Source: UBA1952 sp965200035
GTDB taxonomy: Bacteria > Bacteroidota > Bacteroidia > Chitinophagales > Chitinophagaceae
DNA: 64,000 bases
Direction: 5' to 3'
Assembly: GCA_965200035.1 (NCBI GenBank)
Contig: OZ241334.1
Span: 4,092,001-4,156,000 of the forward strand
Shown: positions 53,787 to 63,925 of the stretch, piece by piece
How the letters are laid out: every line of letters starts with the position of its first letter
Numbering within the stretch: the stretch's first letter is position 1
Position numbers and translations under genes: made by a program
Notes under the pieces: generated by a model
What the model was told of the DNA's origin: nothing
Database searches by the model: none
What the model saw: only the letters and a program-made list of their open reading frames with translations

Positions 53787-56700
53787 ATGTCAAAGATGAC
53801 TTCTTCCGGCAGGGCGCTTATCGTTGCTGCCCTGCTGCTCATTCATTTTTATCCGGTAAGCGCACAGCATCAGTTGCCGCCATTCAGCAGAGCGCAGCCC
53901 GCACCCGGCAGCTTCAGCATTACCCCGCAGGGCGGCGCTTCCTGGTCTATGGATATAGAAGTGCCTCCCGGCACCAGCAACGTAGCGCCGCAGCTCACGC
54001 TCAGCTATAATTCCAGCTACGGCAATGGACTGCTCGGTATCGGCTTTGAGCTGCAGGGGCTTTCCATGATCAATCGGGTGGGGGCCACACCGGCGCAGGA
54101 TGGCTTCAAAGGAGGAGTGAACTATGACCAGAACGACCGCTTTTCATTGAATGGCAACCGACTGATCGGGATGCCCGGAAAAAGCTACGGGGCAGACGGC
54201 GAGTCTTACCATACCGAAAAAGAATCATGGACACGGGTTATCTCTAATGGTCAGAACGGCTCAGGGCCGCAGACTTTTGAGGTGACCACTAAAAAAGGCG
54301 GCCAGTTTGAGTACGGTGGCACGGCTGACTCAAGGGTTACAGCAATAGGGGCGCCCTTCAACAATACACCGCTCTCCGGGAGCTGCCGCGCATGGCTGGT
54401 CAATAAATACACCGATCAGAATGGCAATATACTGACGGTAACTTATACACAGGCGCCGCCTGCTGCTGCAAATGGTGTACCAATGACCAGCTGTCAGGGG
54501 CGGGGCATGGCCTATCCATTGCGCATTGACTATACATCGGGAAACGGGATGCAGCCTCTACGGTCGGTGCAGTTTTTTTATGAAGCAAGACCTGATACCA
54601 CTGCCTGCTTTCTGGGCGGCGGGGGCTTTATCACTGCTGCGCGAATCAGCGCCATCCGCACTTATGTAAAAGACAATAAAGGAGACAGCGCTCTTGTACG
54701 GGAGGTAGCCATAGCTTATGAGCCTGCCACGCCCCTTGAGGTTAGCAGGGTTACCAGCGTAACGGTCAATGCAAAAGACTGCGGCCTGCTGCCGGCCTCT
54801 TTCACCTGGTCTGCCGGGCAGAACGGCTTTCGCAAGCCAATCGTACCCTTTGGCGGTTCGAACAGCAATGCAGGGTTCGTTGGCGATTTCAATGGCGATG
54901 GGAAGAACGACATTCTGCAGACCACCAATTATATGTACCTCGGTACCGATTCCGGCTTCCACCGCACCGGCTTATCCGGCCTTGCGATCAATGCCAGCGG
55001 AAATAATTTTGTCGGTGACTTCAATGGCGATGGCATCTCCGATTTTCTGAACATCACCGGCAGCAGCGCTACCGGCGGTACCATTTATTACTACAACCAG
55101 ACCACTGATTCGTTTGACAGGAAGCAGACAGTGAATGGCATACAGCTGGTATCCGGCTGCGGAGCGGGTAGTTGCCTGCTGCAGGGCGACTTTAACGGCG
55201 ATGGACTGGCAGACCTTGTTTCATTGCAGAATACGAATTGCTATTTCAATTTCGGGGATACTGCATTAGGGCTGCGGGCGGGCGGAAGCCAATCGTACAT
55301 GAAGATAGCGGCAGGGAAAACATTTGCCGCAGATTTCAATGGCGATGGCCTGACCGATCTATTCAACTACAGCGGCCCCACCGGCTACCTGAGCCTGAGC
55401 AATCTGTCTGACTCAACCGGATTCCGCGCCCCCATAACCATTTCTAACATGAGCTTCTTCAGCTCATCCACTCAACAGAGCGTATGGATCGGCGACTATA
55501 ATGCGGATGGCATGGCAGACATTCTGGCGCTGGGTGGCGACGGGCAGTACCGCATCTATTCAGCCACCGGCAGAGGCTTTGCAGCGCCAAGAATAGTATC
55601 CATCAATCTCAAAGCAACAGCCATCTGGCCCGGCGATTTCAACAACGATGGGGCAATGGACTTTTATGCCACATCCGGCAACGCCGGTGTCATTTATCTG
55701 AGCGATGGCATCAACTTCAACAATCAGGAAGCGACTGCCAACTTTCAGCCGCAATACACGTGGATGGGAGATTTCAACGGCGATGGCTATCCCGATCTGT
55801 TCAATACACAAAACAGCCAGATGTATTATGGCGGAGACACTTCTGCTGCATCGCACCGTTACAACCAGAAAGGAAATCTGCTGACCGCCATTGACAATGG
55901 CGATGGCTCAGTCATTAAGGTCCGCTACCGGCCTATTACAGACAGCACGGTGTACAATCCGGGACCAACGAGCATTATGCATGGCATTGAAGGCCGGCGT
56001 ATGCTCAACTGCTTCAGCGCACAGCCGCTAGCTGCTGTTCAGAGTCCGAGCAATAGTATTCTGCCCGTTCATCAGGCGCTTTATGTAGCTGCTTCCTATA
56101 CGCAGAGCGATGGCTTTGGCGCGAAGTACCTCTATCATTATAAATATGCAGCCGCGCGGTACGACATGAGCGGCTATGGGTTTCTGGGCTACGCAATGAT
56201 GAGCGCTACAGACATAAATGCCGGATCGGTAAGCCGCACCTGGTATAAGCAGGTATTTCCGCTCACAGGCAATGCAGACTCAGCTACGCTCACAGATACA
56301 AAAGGTACACGGTACACCGCTTCTTCCACAATCTGGAACAGCAAGCCAATTACCTACGGCGGACCGGGAACCACTGTTTACACCGTATTGCAGCAGGCAT
56401 CCAACAATTATATCTATTCAAACGGGCAGCTCGCGTGCAATGGATTTCAGCAATACTGGTACGATAACTATGGCAACTGTCGCCTCCGGCAAAACACTGG
56501 CAACAAGAGCACACCTCAAAATACACTGTGGACCAGAAGCAGCTACGCCAATGATACCAGCCACTGGTACCTCGGCTATTTGACCGGCGCTGCGCAAAGC
56601 ACGGATAGTGCAGGTAAGAATATTCTGTCGGCCGTAAAGGTAAAGTATGACCCCCACATGCATGCTGACTCTGCTCAGAAGTGGAACAGCACCAACAATT

Positions 56701-59700
56701 CCTGGCTTACCCAGTCATTCATTTACGATGCATTCGGTAACCAGACCTGTAAAGTAAGCTACTCCGGCGACAGCAGCTTTGTACAATATGATGGCCTGTA
56801 CCATAGCTTTCCGGTCCGCAGCACCTCGCCGCCGGATGCGCAGGGCATCCGCCTGCAGACACTTACCCAGTCAGAGCCCTTTTATGGCAATCAGGTCAAA
56901 TACACAGATGCCAACGGTAATGTTTCAGGCGCGGTATATGACTGGCTTGGCAGATTATGGGCAAGCTCTGTGCCGGATTCAGCAGGAAAGCAATTTGTGG
57001 CCGGACGCACCATTTATTATCCCGGAAGCAATGGCAAAGGCTACAGTTCGCAACAGATCATCTACCGCGACTGGGCTGGTAAGGTAACGGATACGGTATG
57101 GCAATATTATGACGGTACAGGCAGGCTTCGCCAGCGTACCAGTTATGGCTGGAACAATAAGAAAGTCATCGAGCAGATCCGCTATGATACTGCCGGACGC
57201 ATCGGCGCTGTTTCCCAGCCTTACTTTGCTGGCAATCAACCTGCGTGGTCAAGGTCCCGCTACGATGCTGCGGGGAGATTGATCTGGCGCTCTACACCTT
57301 ACCTGAATGGGGATAGCACAGTTACCAGAATCGATTACGGGCCGCTTCAGCTTCGGGTTACCTCAGCAGCGGGAACTTCAGACTCCGGCACAGCTGTTTA
57401 TGCTTACAATTTCTACAACGGCAGTCCGAGAATTACCGCGCTGACGAATAAGATGGGTGCACATAGCTCCTTCTCTTGGGATGCACTTGGCCGCGCCATT
57501 ACCGGTACCGATCCGCAGGGCATTCAAACGGCTACTCACTGGAATTCACTTAATATGAATGACTGGTATTATTCACCATCATTCGATACCACCCATTTCT
57601 ATTATGCACCTGTTACACGGCAGATTGCCAAAATAGATGCGATGCGGGATACGCTCCTGTATAACTATGATAAGCTGGGACGTGTGCTTTCTATAAAAGG
57701 AACTGCAACCACGCCGGTACAATTTACTTATGATGCGCCGGGCTATAAAAATCCGCTCGGCAATCTCTGCAGCATTGTTCAGGATAATGGCGCTACATCC
57801 TATGGTTACGATCACGACTGCACAGGTAATATAACCGGAGCATCTGTAGCTATGGATGGCTACAAATGGACAGAGCGCACAGCCTACAATCCTGACCAGA
57901 CTGTACAGGGCATTCTCTTTCCGGACAGCACAACCGAGCGCTTCAAATACAGCGCAGCCGGACAGCCGGTATCCATACAGCGCATTGCCGGGAAAATGGC
58001 AGAATACGTACTGCGCACCAGTTCCATAGATGCTATGAACAACTGGCAGCAGTACGCTTATGGCAATGGAGTGGTTACAGAAAAAAGCTATTACGGCAGC
58101 GGAGCGCTGAACACCATTCAGGTAATCGGCAGCTCATCCATCATCTCCAAAACATACAACTGGAACAGGAATGGACAGATTACCGGCATCACAGACCTGC
58201 TCAACAGCCAGCAGAGCGGGCAGTACCATTACAATGCAATCGGCCGCCTGCTCGCGGCTTCCACACCGGCTTATACGGATACGTTTGCTTATGATCTGTC
58301 CGGTAATTTATTGCTGAAAGATTCGCTCTTATTCACCTACAACGGCTACCAGCCTATATCCGGCAAGGCCAAAGGAAAACAGCTTTATGCAGCTACTTAC
58401 GATGACTGCGGACGAATGCTCACCCGCACCCTTAATGGAAAAAAGAGTGGCAACAATTTCCGCTATGCCTACAATGGTTATGGATTGATGGATTCTGTGT
58501 ACCGTAATGATACGCTGCAATATGTTTTCTCTTATGACTACACAGGCACGCGGAATCGTGTACGGGATATGGTAAATGGCTCCACCAGCTATTTTGTAAC
58601 CGATAATTATAACGATGAAATAACGCCTAACGGCCATACCGGCGTATCCGGCTACAGCCTGGGCGGGATGATGTTCGCCAACTTTTCTACTGCCGGAAAG
58701 CCTGCTTATTACAGCTATGATCAGAATGGGAGCACCATACTCATTACCGATCAGTACGGCAAGCCCCGCAGCAATCTCAGCTACCGTGCTTATGGCAGCT
58801 CCGCTTCGGATACGGGCAGGTACGCCAGCGCCATTCCTTATAAGTTCAATGGCAGAACACAGGATCAGCGTTCGGGGCTTTATTATTTTTCATCCAGGTA
58901 TTACGATGTAGTCAGCGGCCGCTTTACATCGCCCGATGATCAGTTGGGTGGAATGCTGGCTACGCCGGATGCGTTGAACAACTATGCATTTGTGCTCAAC
59001 AGCCCCATCACACTGAGCGACCCCGGCGGACATGCGCCTACCGGTACCATAACTGATGTATTAGTAACAGGCGCAGTGCTGGCCACGGAAGCAGTAGTAG
59101 CGGTGACCACAGACGGCGCCGCAGTTCCGGAAGAAATCGTGGCAGATGAGATGATCGTAAGCGGCAGCTCCGCAGTGACGGATGGTGTAGATGCAGCCGG
59201 CACAGCAGTGGCCGATGCCGTAGAGACCAACGTCAGCGCGCCCGCTACATCAGCACAGCCATCCGGCCAGTCTGCAAACAAGATTCTCGGGAAGAAAATG
59301 AGCCGGGCTGACCGTGAGATCTCTGCAAGCCCGGCGGATGATGGCAACAGAGTACGCAAAAAGCGCTACCAGGGAAACTACACAGGTACAGATAATGACC
59401 GGGACAACGACCTCGATCAGATGTTTAAGCCAACCGAGCTTGATAAATCCGGCAGACCATCGTTCCGCGGAATGACTGTACTTGATGTATGGGAATCGGC
59501 TATGGACAGCAAGCGCGAAGTGTACTGTGAAGGGTCTGGCAGGCGGCTTACGTTTTATAATTTAGACAAAACGCGCGCGTGGGATATGGGGCACCTGCCC
59601 GGCTATGAATACCGGTACTTAAAGAAAGCATTTCTGGAAGGGCGCATCAGCAGAGAAGAGTTTTTGAATGAATACAACGATGCTACCCATTACCGCCCGG

Positions 59701-59882
59701 AAGATCCTACCTACAACCGCAGCCATCAGGGTGAATCAAACAAATCACAATATCAATTCGACCAAAAAGGCAAGAAAAAGACCTCATTTGTACCGTGGTT
59801 CAATATGCCACAGCATAGCCATACCATTCATTTAGGCTTGCCAGCAGCAGCTTATCATCATAGCTGGGCGGCGGCTGCATAA
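53787..59882 (+). CDS. SpvB/FG-GAP/RHS toxin with GH-E family nuclease tip
   Basis: 2031 residues. Signal peptide (ALIVAALLLIHFYPVSAQ). SpvB-like N-terminal domain (about 45-130, SFSITPQGGASWSMDIEVPP). Seven FG-GAP/VCBS blades with calcium loops such as GDFNGDGKNDIL (about 360-690). YD repeats follow, then the RHS-associated core ending near SDPGGHAPTG (about 1745). After a TV/A-rich linker the tip holds WDMGHLPGYEY (G1935, H1936), FLNEYND, and YRPEDPTYNRSHQGE, which is the GH-E/HNH-type nuclease pattern of polymorphic toxins. It acts on nucleic acid of a target cell. No immunity gene follows: the next gene is antisense and 16 nt away. Confidence 0.9.
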   Translation: MSKMTSSGRALIVAALLLIHFYPVSAQHQLPPFSRAQPAPGSFSITPQGGASWSMDIEVPPGTSNVAPQLTLSYNSSYGNGLLGIGFELQGLSMINRVGATPAQDGFKGGVNYDQNDRFSLNGNRLIGMPGKSYGADGESYHTEKESWTRVISNGQNGSGPQTFEVTTKKGGQFEYGGTADSRVTAIGAPFNNTPLSGSCRAWLVNKYTDQNGNILTVTYTQAPPAAANGVPMTSCQGRGMAYPLRIDYTSGNGMQPLRSVQFFYEARPDTTACFLGGGGFITAARISAIRTYVKDNKGDSALVREVAIAYEPATPLEVSRVTSVTVNAKDCGLLPASFTWSAGQNGFRKPIVPFGGSNSNAGFVGDFNGDGKNDILQTTNYMYLGTDSGFHRTGLSGLAINASGNNFVGDFNGDGISDFLNITGSSATGGTIYYYNQTTDSFDRKQTVNGIQLVSGCGAGSCLLQGDFNGDGLADLVSLQNTNCYFNFGDTALGLRAGGSQSYMKIAAGKTFAADFNGDGLTDLFNYSGPTGYLSLSNLSDSTGFRAPITISNMSFFSSSTQQSVWIGDYNADGMADILALGGDGQYRIYSATGRGFAAPRIVSINLKATAIWPGDFNNDGAMDFYATSGNAGVIYLSDGINFNNQEATANFQPQYTWMGDFNGDGYPDLFNTQNSQMYYGGDTSAASHRYNQKGNLLTAIDNGDGSVIKVRYRPITDSTVYNPGPTSIMHGIEGRRMLNCFSAQPLAAVQSPSNSILPVHQALYVAASYTQSDGFGAKYLYHYKYAAARYDMSGYGFLGYAMMSATDINAGSVSRTWYKQVFPLTGNADSATLTDTKGTRYTASSTIWNSKPITYGGPGTTVYTVLQQASNNYIYSNGQLACNGFQQYWYDNYGNCRLRQNTGNKSTPQNTLWTRSSYANDTSHWYLGYLTGAAQSTDSAGKNILSAVKVKYDPHMHADSAQKWNSTNNSWLTQSFIYDAFGNQTCKVSYSGDSSFVQYDGLYHSFPVRSTSPPDAQGIRLQTLTQSEPFYGNQVKYTDANGNVSGAVYDWLGRLWASSVPDSAGKQFVAGRTIYYPGSNGKGYSSQQIIYRDWAGKVTDTVWQYYDGTGRLRQRTSYGWNNKKVIEQIRYDTAGRIGAVSQPYFAGNQPAWSRSRYDAAGRLIWRSTPYLNGDSTVTRIDYGPLQLRVTSAAGTSDSGTAVYAYNFYNGSPRITALTNKMGAHSSFSWDALGRAITGTDPQGIQTATHWNSLNMNDWYYSPSFDTTHFYYAPVTRQIAKIDAMRDTLLYNYDKLGRVLSIKGTATTPVQFTYDAPGYKNPLGNLCSIVQDNGATSYGYDHDCTGNITGASVAMDGYKWTERTAYNPDQTVQGILFPDSTTERFKYSAAGQPVSIQRIAGKMAEYVLRTSSIDAMNNWQQYAYGNGVVTEKSYYGSGALNTIQVIGSSSIISKTYNWNRNGQITGITDLLNSQQSGQYHYNAIGRLLAASTPAYTDTFAYDLSGNLLLKDSLLFTYNGYQPISGKAKGKQLYAATYDDCGRMLTRTLNGKKSGNNFRYAYNGYGLMDSVYRNDTLQYVFSYDYTGTRNRVRDMVNGSTSYFVTDNYNDEITPNGHTGVSGYSLGGMMFANFSTAGKPAYYSYDQNGSTILITDQYGKPRSNLSYRAYGSSASDTGRYASAIPYKFNGRTQDQRSGLYYFSSRYYDVVSGRFTSPDDQLGGMLATPDALNNYAFVLNSPITLSDPGGHAPTGTITDVLVTGAVLATEAVVAVTTDGAAVPEEIVADEMIVSGSSAVTDGVDAAGTAVADAVETNVSAPATSAQPSGQSANKILGKKMSRADREISASPADDGNRVRKKRYQGNYTGTDNDRDNDLDQMFKPTELDKSGRPSFRGMTVLDVWESAMDSKREVYCEGSGRRLTFYNLDKTRAWDMGHLPGYEYRYLKKAFLEGRISREEFLNEYNDATHYRPEDPTYNRSHQGESNKSQYQFDQKGKKKTSFVPWFNMPQHSHTIHLGLPAAAYHHSWAAAA

Positions 59883-59898
59883 CGATGGATAGGATTGG

Positions 59899-60495
59899 TT
59901 ACCGGATGCTATCAGTGTTCAACAACGCATAATCTGCTGCGGTATCAATATCTATATTTCCGTTCGGGAAATCATAAGGCAGCACATCGCGGTGGAATGC
60001 GTTAAGCAGGTGTTTTGCGCCGCTATCCGGCGGCAATCTGGTGAGCATGGATAAGTATTTGCCGGAAAAGATGGCCGGTACGCCGGTGGTCTGATCATAA
60101 GCCGAAGCAGTGATGCCTAAAGGTGAATGATTGTGCGCTGTTACGAGTTCATTCAGATACGCAGCAGTTACGTAAGGCTGATCGCAGACCATCAGTAAAA
60201 TATCGCTTGATTCTAAAGTATTTCTGAGGCTTTTAATGCCGGTTACCAGACTTGCGCCCATGCCTTGCACCCAATTTTCATTGGGTACAATCGTTACGTT
60301 TTTCCCTTGAATACGCTGCGCAATCTCATCCTGATTACATCCCAATATAACAATTACCTCTGTCGGATGGATACCCAGAGCCGCTTCTACAGCATGCTCA
60401 ATGAGCGTTTTGCCTTTGTAGAGAAGCAATTGCTTGGGCTTGCCCAAACGGGATGAGGCGCCTGCTGCAAGAATGATAATGGAGATGTCAGGCAT
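59899..60495 (-). CDS. mocA: Molybdenum cofactor cytidylyltransferase-like (MocA family)
   Basis: 198 residues. Nucleotidyltransferase N-terminus LAAGASSRLGKPKQLL, then MVCDQPYVT for the metal/nucleotide site and FSGKYLSMLTRLPPDSGAKHLL. MocA attaches CMP to molybdopterin for xanthine-oxidase-family enzymes. Its start overlaps the XdhC stop by 8 nt, so it belongs to the Mo hydroxylase operon, and it is the last gene. A generic NTP-transferase role is the alternative. Confidence 0.88.
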   Translation of the reverse strand: MPDISIIILAAGASSRLGKPKQLLLYKGKTLIEHAVEAALGIHPTEVIVILGCNQDEIAQRIQGKNVTIVPNENWVQGMGASLVTGIKSLRNTLESSDILLMVCDQPYVTAAYLNELVTAHNHSPLGITASAYDQTTGVPAIFSGKYLSMLTRLPPDSGAKHLLNAFHRDVLPYDFPNGNIDIDTAADYALLNTDSIR

Positions 60496-61588
60496 GGATA
60501 GGCAGTTGTCTTTCTCTCAGCGAGCCTGCGCGCTTTCCGGCCATAACGGATTGTATCTCTGCAGCAATAGACAAAGCAATTTCTTCCGGCGTCAGTGCGC
60601 CAATGTCCAGTCCAGTCGGGCCGTGCAGCTTGCTGAGCTCTGCTTCTGTGTAATGGTGTCCCTGATCCATCAGTTCATCCAGCATACGGTGCAGCTTCTT
60701 TTTAGGACCCAGCAAGCCAATGTAGGGAAACTCCAGCTGCATCAGTCTGGTCATCAGCTGAATATCATAATTGTAATTGTGGGTCATCAGCACCACCGCC
60801 GTACGCTCATCGATTGTTAGCTGGTTAAAGCAATGTTCCGGTTTGCCGGTAATGAGCTCGTCTGCGGTTGGAAATCTTGTGGCGCTGCAATAAGCCGGTC
60901 TTCCGTCAGCTACAGTAACCGTCCAGCCAAGCGTATAGCCAATCTGCGCCAGCGGAATCGCATCATTGCCCGCACCAACAATGATGAGCGATAGGGAAGG
61001 TTTTATTACTTCATAGAAAGCAAGCTGATTGTTGTATTCCTGTAATCTGGATTTGGCCCCGGCCAATGATTGACGGGCAGCAGCTATAATTTGTTGAGGT
61101 ATCTCAGATTCACCGGTTGTCCGCATCAAAGTGTCCGGCTCTTTTATCATCATACAAGTACCTGACTGCCGCTCGTGCTTATCCATTGAAAATAGCGTGA
61201 CCAGCACCGCGGCAGCTCTGTTGGCTATCATTTCTTTCAACAGATTTACCGGGTTATCGCCTGCCGTATTCAATGGCTCTATCAGGATGTGGATGATGCC
61301 GTTACAGCCCAATCCCAGACCAAGCTTTGCATCATCTTCCGTAGTATCATAAGTGATGAGCATCGTGCGGCCGGTTGCCATCGCGTGCAGGGCTTTGCGC
61401 AATGCATCGCCTTCGAGGCAGCCGCCGCTGATAGCGCCGGTGAGCTGCCCGTCATCCGTTACAAGCATCCTTGCACCTTCGCGCCGGTACGCCGATCCGG
61501 TAACGCAAACGACTGTTGCCAAAGCCGTCTGACGGTTTTCTGCACAGGCTTTATCGTAAGCGGCAATGATGTTTCTGATCTCTTTCAT
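60488..61588 (-). CDS. XdhC-family Mo cofactor maturation/insertion factor
   Basis: 366 residues. The N-terminal XdhC/CoxI domain has GSAYRREGARMLV and GAISGGCLEGD, with a conserved cysteine in the CLE motif. The C-terminal half is Rossmann-like (IIVGAGNDAIPLAQ, VADGRPAYCSATRFP). XdhC binds and sulfurates Mo cofactor and hands it to the large subunit. It lies 15 nt after the Mo subunit stop and overlaps mocA. Same operon. Confidence 0.93.
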   Translation of the reverse strand: MKEIRNIIAAYDKACAENRQTALATVVCVTGSAYRREGARMLVTDDGQLTGAISGGCLEGDALRKALHAMATGRTMLITYDTTEDDAKLGLGLGCNGIIHILIEPLNTAGDNPVNLLKEMIANRAAAVLVTLFSMDKHERQSGTCMMIKEPDTLMRTTGESEIPQQIIAAARQSLAGAKSRLQEYNNQLAFYEVIKPSLSLIIVGAGNDAIPLAQIGYTLGWTVTVADGRPAYCSATRFPTADELITGKPEHCFNQLTIDERTAVVLMTHNYNYDIQLMTRLMQLEFPYIGLLGPKKKLHRMLDELMDQGHHYTEAELSKLHGPTGLDIGALTPEEIALSIAAEIQSVMAGKRAGSLRERQLPIHA

Positions 61589-61603
61589 TCCAATGCTTTT
61601 TCC

Positions 61604-63925
61604 TTATCCGATAATCTTATCCGGTGTGATGGGCAGATCGCGCAACCGCTTACCGGTAGCATGATAGATGGCATTGGCAATAGCTGCGGTAATGCCGGTG
61701 ATGCCGATCTCACCTGCGCCGCGCGAGCCAATCGGGCTGATGAACTCATCCGGCTTATCAATGAAGATCACTTCAAACTCCGGCATATCTGCATGGACCG
61801 GCACCAGATAATCGGCAAGATCTTTGGTGATAACACGTGCGTCTCTCGGATCGTAAGCAGTCTGCTCCATCAGCGTCATACCAATGCCCCAGCATACTCC
61901 GCCCATAATCTGATTGGTAGCTGTTTTGAGATTCAGCACTTTGCCGATGTCCATCACCGATACGGTCTTCACTACTTTTACAGTACCCAGTAAAGGATCC
62001 ACCAATACTTTTACGAATTGTGCACCGAAGGAGTGAAACGCATATTTTTTTCGGTCTGTGCCTTCATCTTCCTTTACAAACCGGTTGTCTTTGCTTTGCG
62101 CCTCTGCGCTGCCCGGTTTCGGCGGACTTCCCGCATTCTGTTGCGGGGCTTCCTTGGTGCTGGCATTGATGACCAGCTCAGCTTCAATACTTTCCTTTTT
62201 CTGCCTTTGCAACAGTGCCGTATAGCTTTCGCCCATTTCCGGATCACTAATGAGCGATAATCTTCCATCGCTGGCATTCACCGCCTTTTCCTCCTGGTTA
62301 TAGAGTGGTGATTTTTTATCTTTAATAGCTAATGCAATCAGCTTGCTTTTTACTTCAAGCGCAGCGGCGCGCATCGGCGGCCCCGCGCTGGCAGCAGTTT
62401 GTGAGCCACCGGAATTGGGTCCTTTCGGCAAGTCAGAGTCGCCCAGCTTTACGGTGATCTGCTTCACCGGCACACCAAGCGCATCTGCCACAATCTGGGC
62501 AAGTATCGTGTAGGTTCCGGTGCCTATATCCTGTGTACAGCAGGAAGCAATTACTTTTCCGTTCTTCAGCATTTTCACCCTTGCCGATCCCATAGACCTG
62601 TTGGCTGGATACGTAGCTGTAGCCATGCCATAGCCTACCAGATAGCGGCCTTCTTTCATCGTGCCCGGCCGAGGATTGCGGTCTTTCCATCCGATGGCTG
62701 CTGCACCCTTCTCATAGCATTCGCGCAGGTATTTGGCGGAGAAAGGCTTGCCCGTTGAAGGGTCTTTTTCTGTATAATTAATGAGGCGCAGCTCCAGCGG
62801 ATCGATGCCGGCCTTATACGCAAGCTCATCCATAGCTACCTCCAATGCAAACATGCCCGGCGCTTCTCCCGGCGCTCTGGTAGGGCATGGCGTAGCACGG
62901 TTTACGCGCACCAGTTCCTGTACCACGTCGAGGTTGGGCGTATCATAGATCATCTTGGTAGCTACTCCTGCCGATTCTACGAATTCATCAACAAAAGAGG
63001 TTTCAGAAGTAGTGATATGGCGTACAGAGGCAATCTTTCCATTGGTGCCACATGCCAGGCTGATGCGCTGAATGGTTCTGGAGCGGTGACCATTTCCGGT
63101 AAACATCTGGCTTCTGTCCAGCACCATTTTTACAGGACGATTCACCATTTTAGCGGCCATCGGCGCGAGCACCGAATGCGGCCATGTAAATCCTTTTGAT
63201 CCAAATCCGCCACCAATATAATGTGAGATGACGCGCACATTTTCCGGCTGTATGCCCATCATCTGCGCAATAGCGCCTCTTGTTCCTAATACAGACTGGG
63301 TAGAATCGTAAACAATCAATTGCTTGCCATCCCATGCGGCAATCGTGGCATGAGGCTCCATGGCATTGTGGTGATAGACCGGGGTAGTGTAGGTCTGGGC
63401 AATTTTTACCGGTGCTCCAGTAAAGGCTTTTTTAGCATCCCCGCGCGCCACCTGCAATTGATTATTTCCCAATCCCTGCTTAGGCGTGTATTTATCCGCA
63501 ATGCCCGCTTCAATATTGGGAACAGGTACTTCCTCATCGTAAGTCACCTGAATGAGCGATGCGGCGTGTTGGGCCTGCTCAAAGCTTTCTGCTACAACAA
63601 TGGCAATGTGCTGTCCGTCATAGAAAATACGCTCACTTTGGAGCGGCAACAAATCTTTTTCACCATACTTTCCTGAACCCGGATCGCCACTACTTAATGT
63701 ATGCAGCGTTAGTGAATTTTTATAGGTAATAACGCGGAGCACACCAGGCGATTTCTCTGCTGCTGTGGTATCGATATCCTGTATATGTCCTTTCGAAATA
63801 GTGCTTTGTACAGTCACCGCGTATGCCAGATCATCCGGCTTGAACTCTGCGGTGTAAGTGGCTGTGCCGGTCACCTTCCGGTGTCCGTCTATTCTGTCTA
63901 TCGGCTGTCCTACAATTTCTTTCAT
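61604..63925 (-). CDS. Xanthine-oxidase-family Mo subunit (aldehyde oxidoreductase PaoC-like)
   Basis: 773 residues, large molybdopterin-binding subunit. It shows GQPIDRIDGHRKVTGTATYT at the start, QSVLGTRGAIAQMMGI, the GGGFGSKG cofactor loop, APGEAPGMFALE, and the active-site Glu near the C-terminus in RGAGEIGITG. The family hydroxylates aldehydes or aromatic heterocycles, using water and passing electrons through FAD and 2Fe-2S subunits. A gap of 60 residues near 590-640 is Q/S/K-rich, an insertion unlike the E. coli protein. There is no Tat signal, so it looks cytoplasmic or escorted by another subunit. The start codon overlaps the FAD subunit stop (ATGA). Confidence 0.92.
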   Translation of the reverse strand: MKEIVGQPIDRIDGHRKVTGTATYTAEFKPDDLAYAVTVQSTISKGHIQDIDTTAAEKSPGVLRVITYKNSLTLHTLSSGDPGSGKYGEKDLLPLQSERIFYDGQHIAIVVAESFEQAQHAASLIQVTYDEEVPVPNIEAGIADKYTPKQGLGNNQLQVARGDAKKAFTGAPVKIAQTYTTPVYHHNAMEPHATIAAWDGKQLIVYDSTQSVLGTRGAIAQMMGIQPENVRVISHYIGGGFGSKGFTWPHSVLAPMAAKMVNRPVKMVLDRSQMFTGNGHRSRTIQRISLACGTNGKIASVRHITTSETSFVDEFVESAGVATKMIYDTPNLDVVQELVRVNRATPCPTRAPGEAPGMFALEVAMDELAYKAGIDPLELRLINYTEKDPSTGKPFSAKYLRECYEKGAAAIGWKDRNPRPGTMKEGRYLVGYGMATATYPANRSMGSARVKMLKNGKVIASCCTQDIGTGTYTILAQIVADALGVPVKQITVKLGDSDLPKGPNSGGSQTAASAGPPMRAAALEVKSKLIALAIKDKKSPLYNQEEKAVNASDGRLSLISDPEMGESYTALLQRQKKESIEAELVINASTKEAPQQNAGSPPKPGSAEAQSKDNRFVKEDEGTDRKKYAFHSFGAQFVKVLVDPLLGTVKVVKTVSVMDIGKVLNLKTATNQIMGGVCWGIGMTLMEQTAYDPRDARVITKDLADYLVPVHADMPEFEVIFIDKPDEFISPIGSRGAGEIGITGITAAIANAIYHATGKRLRDLPITPDKIIG

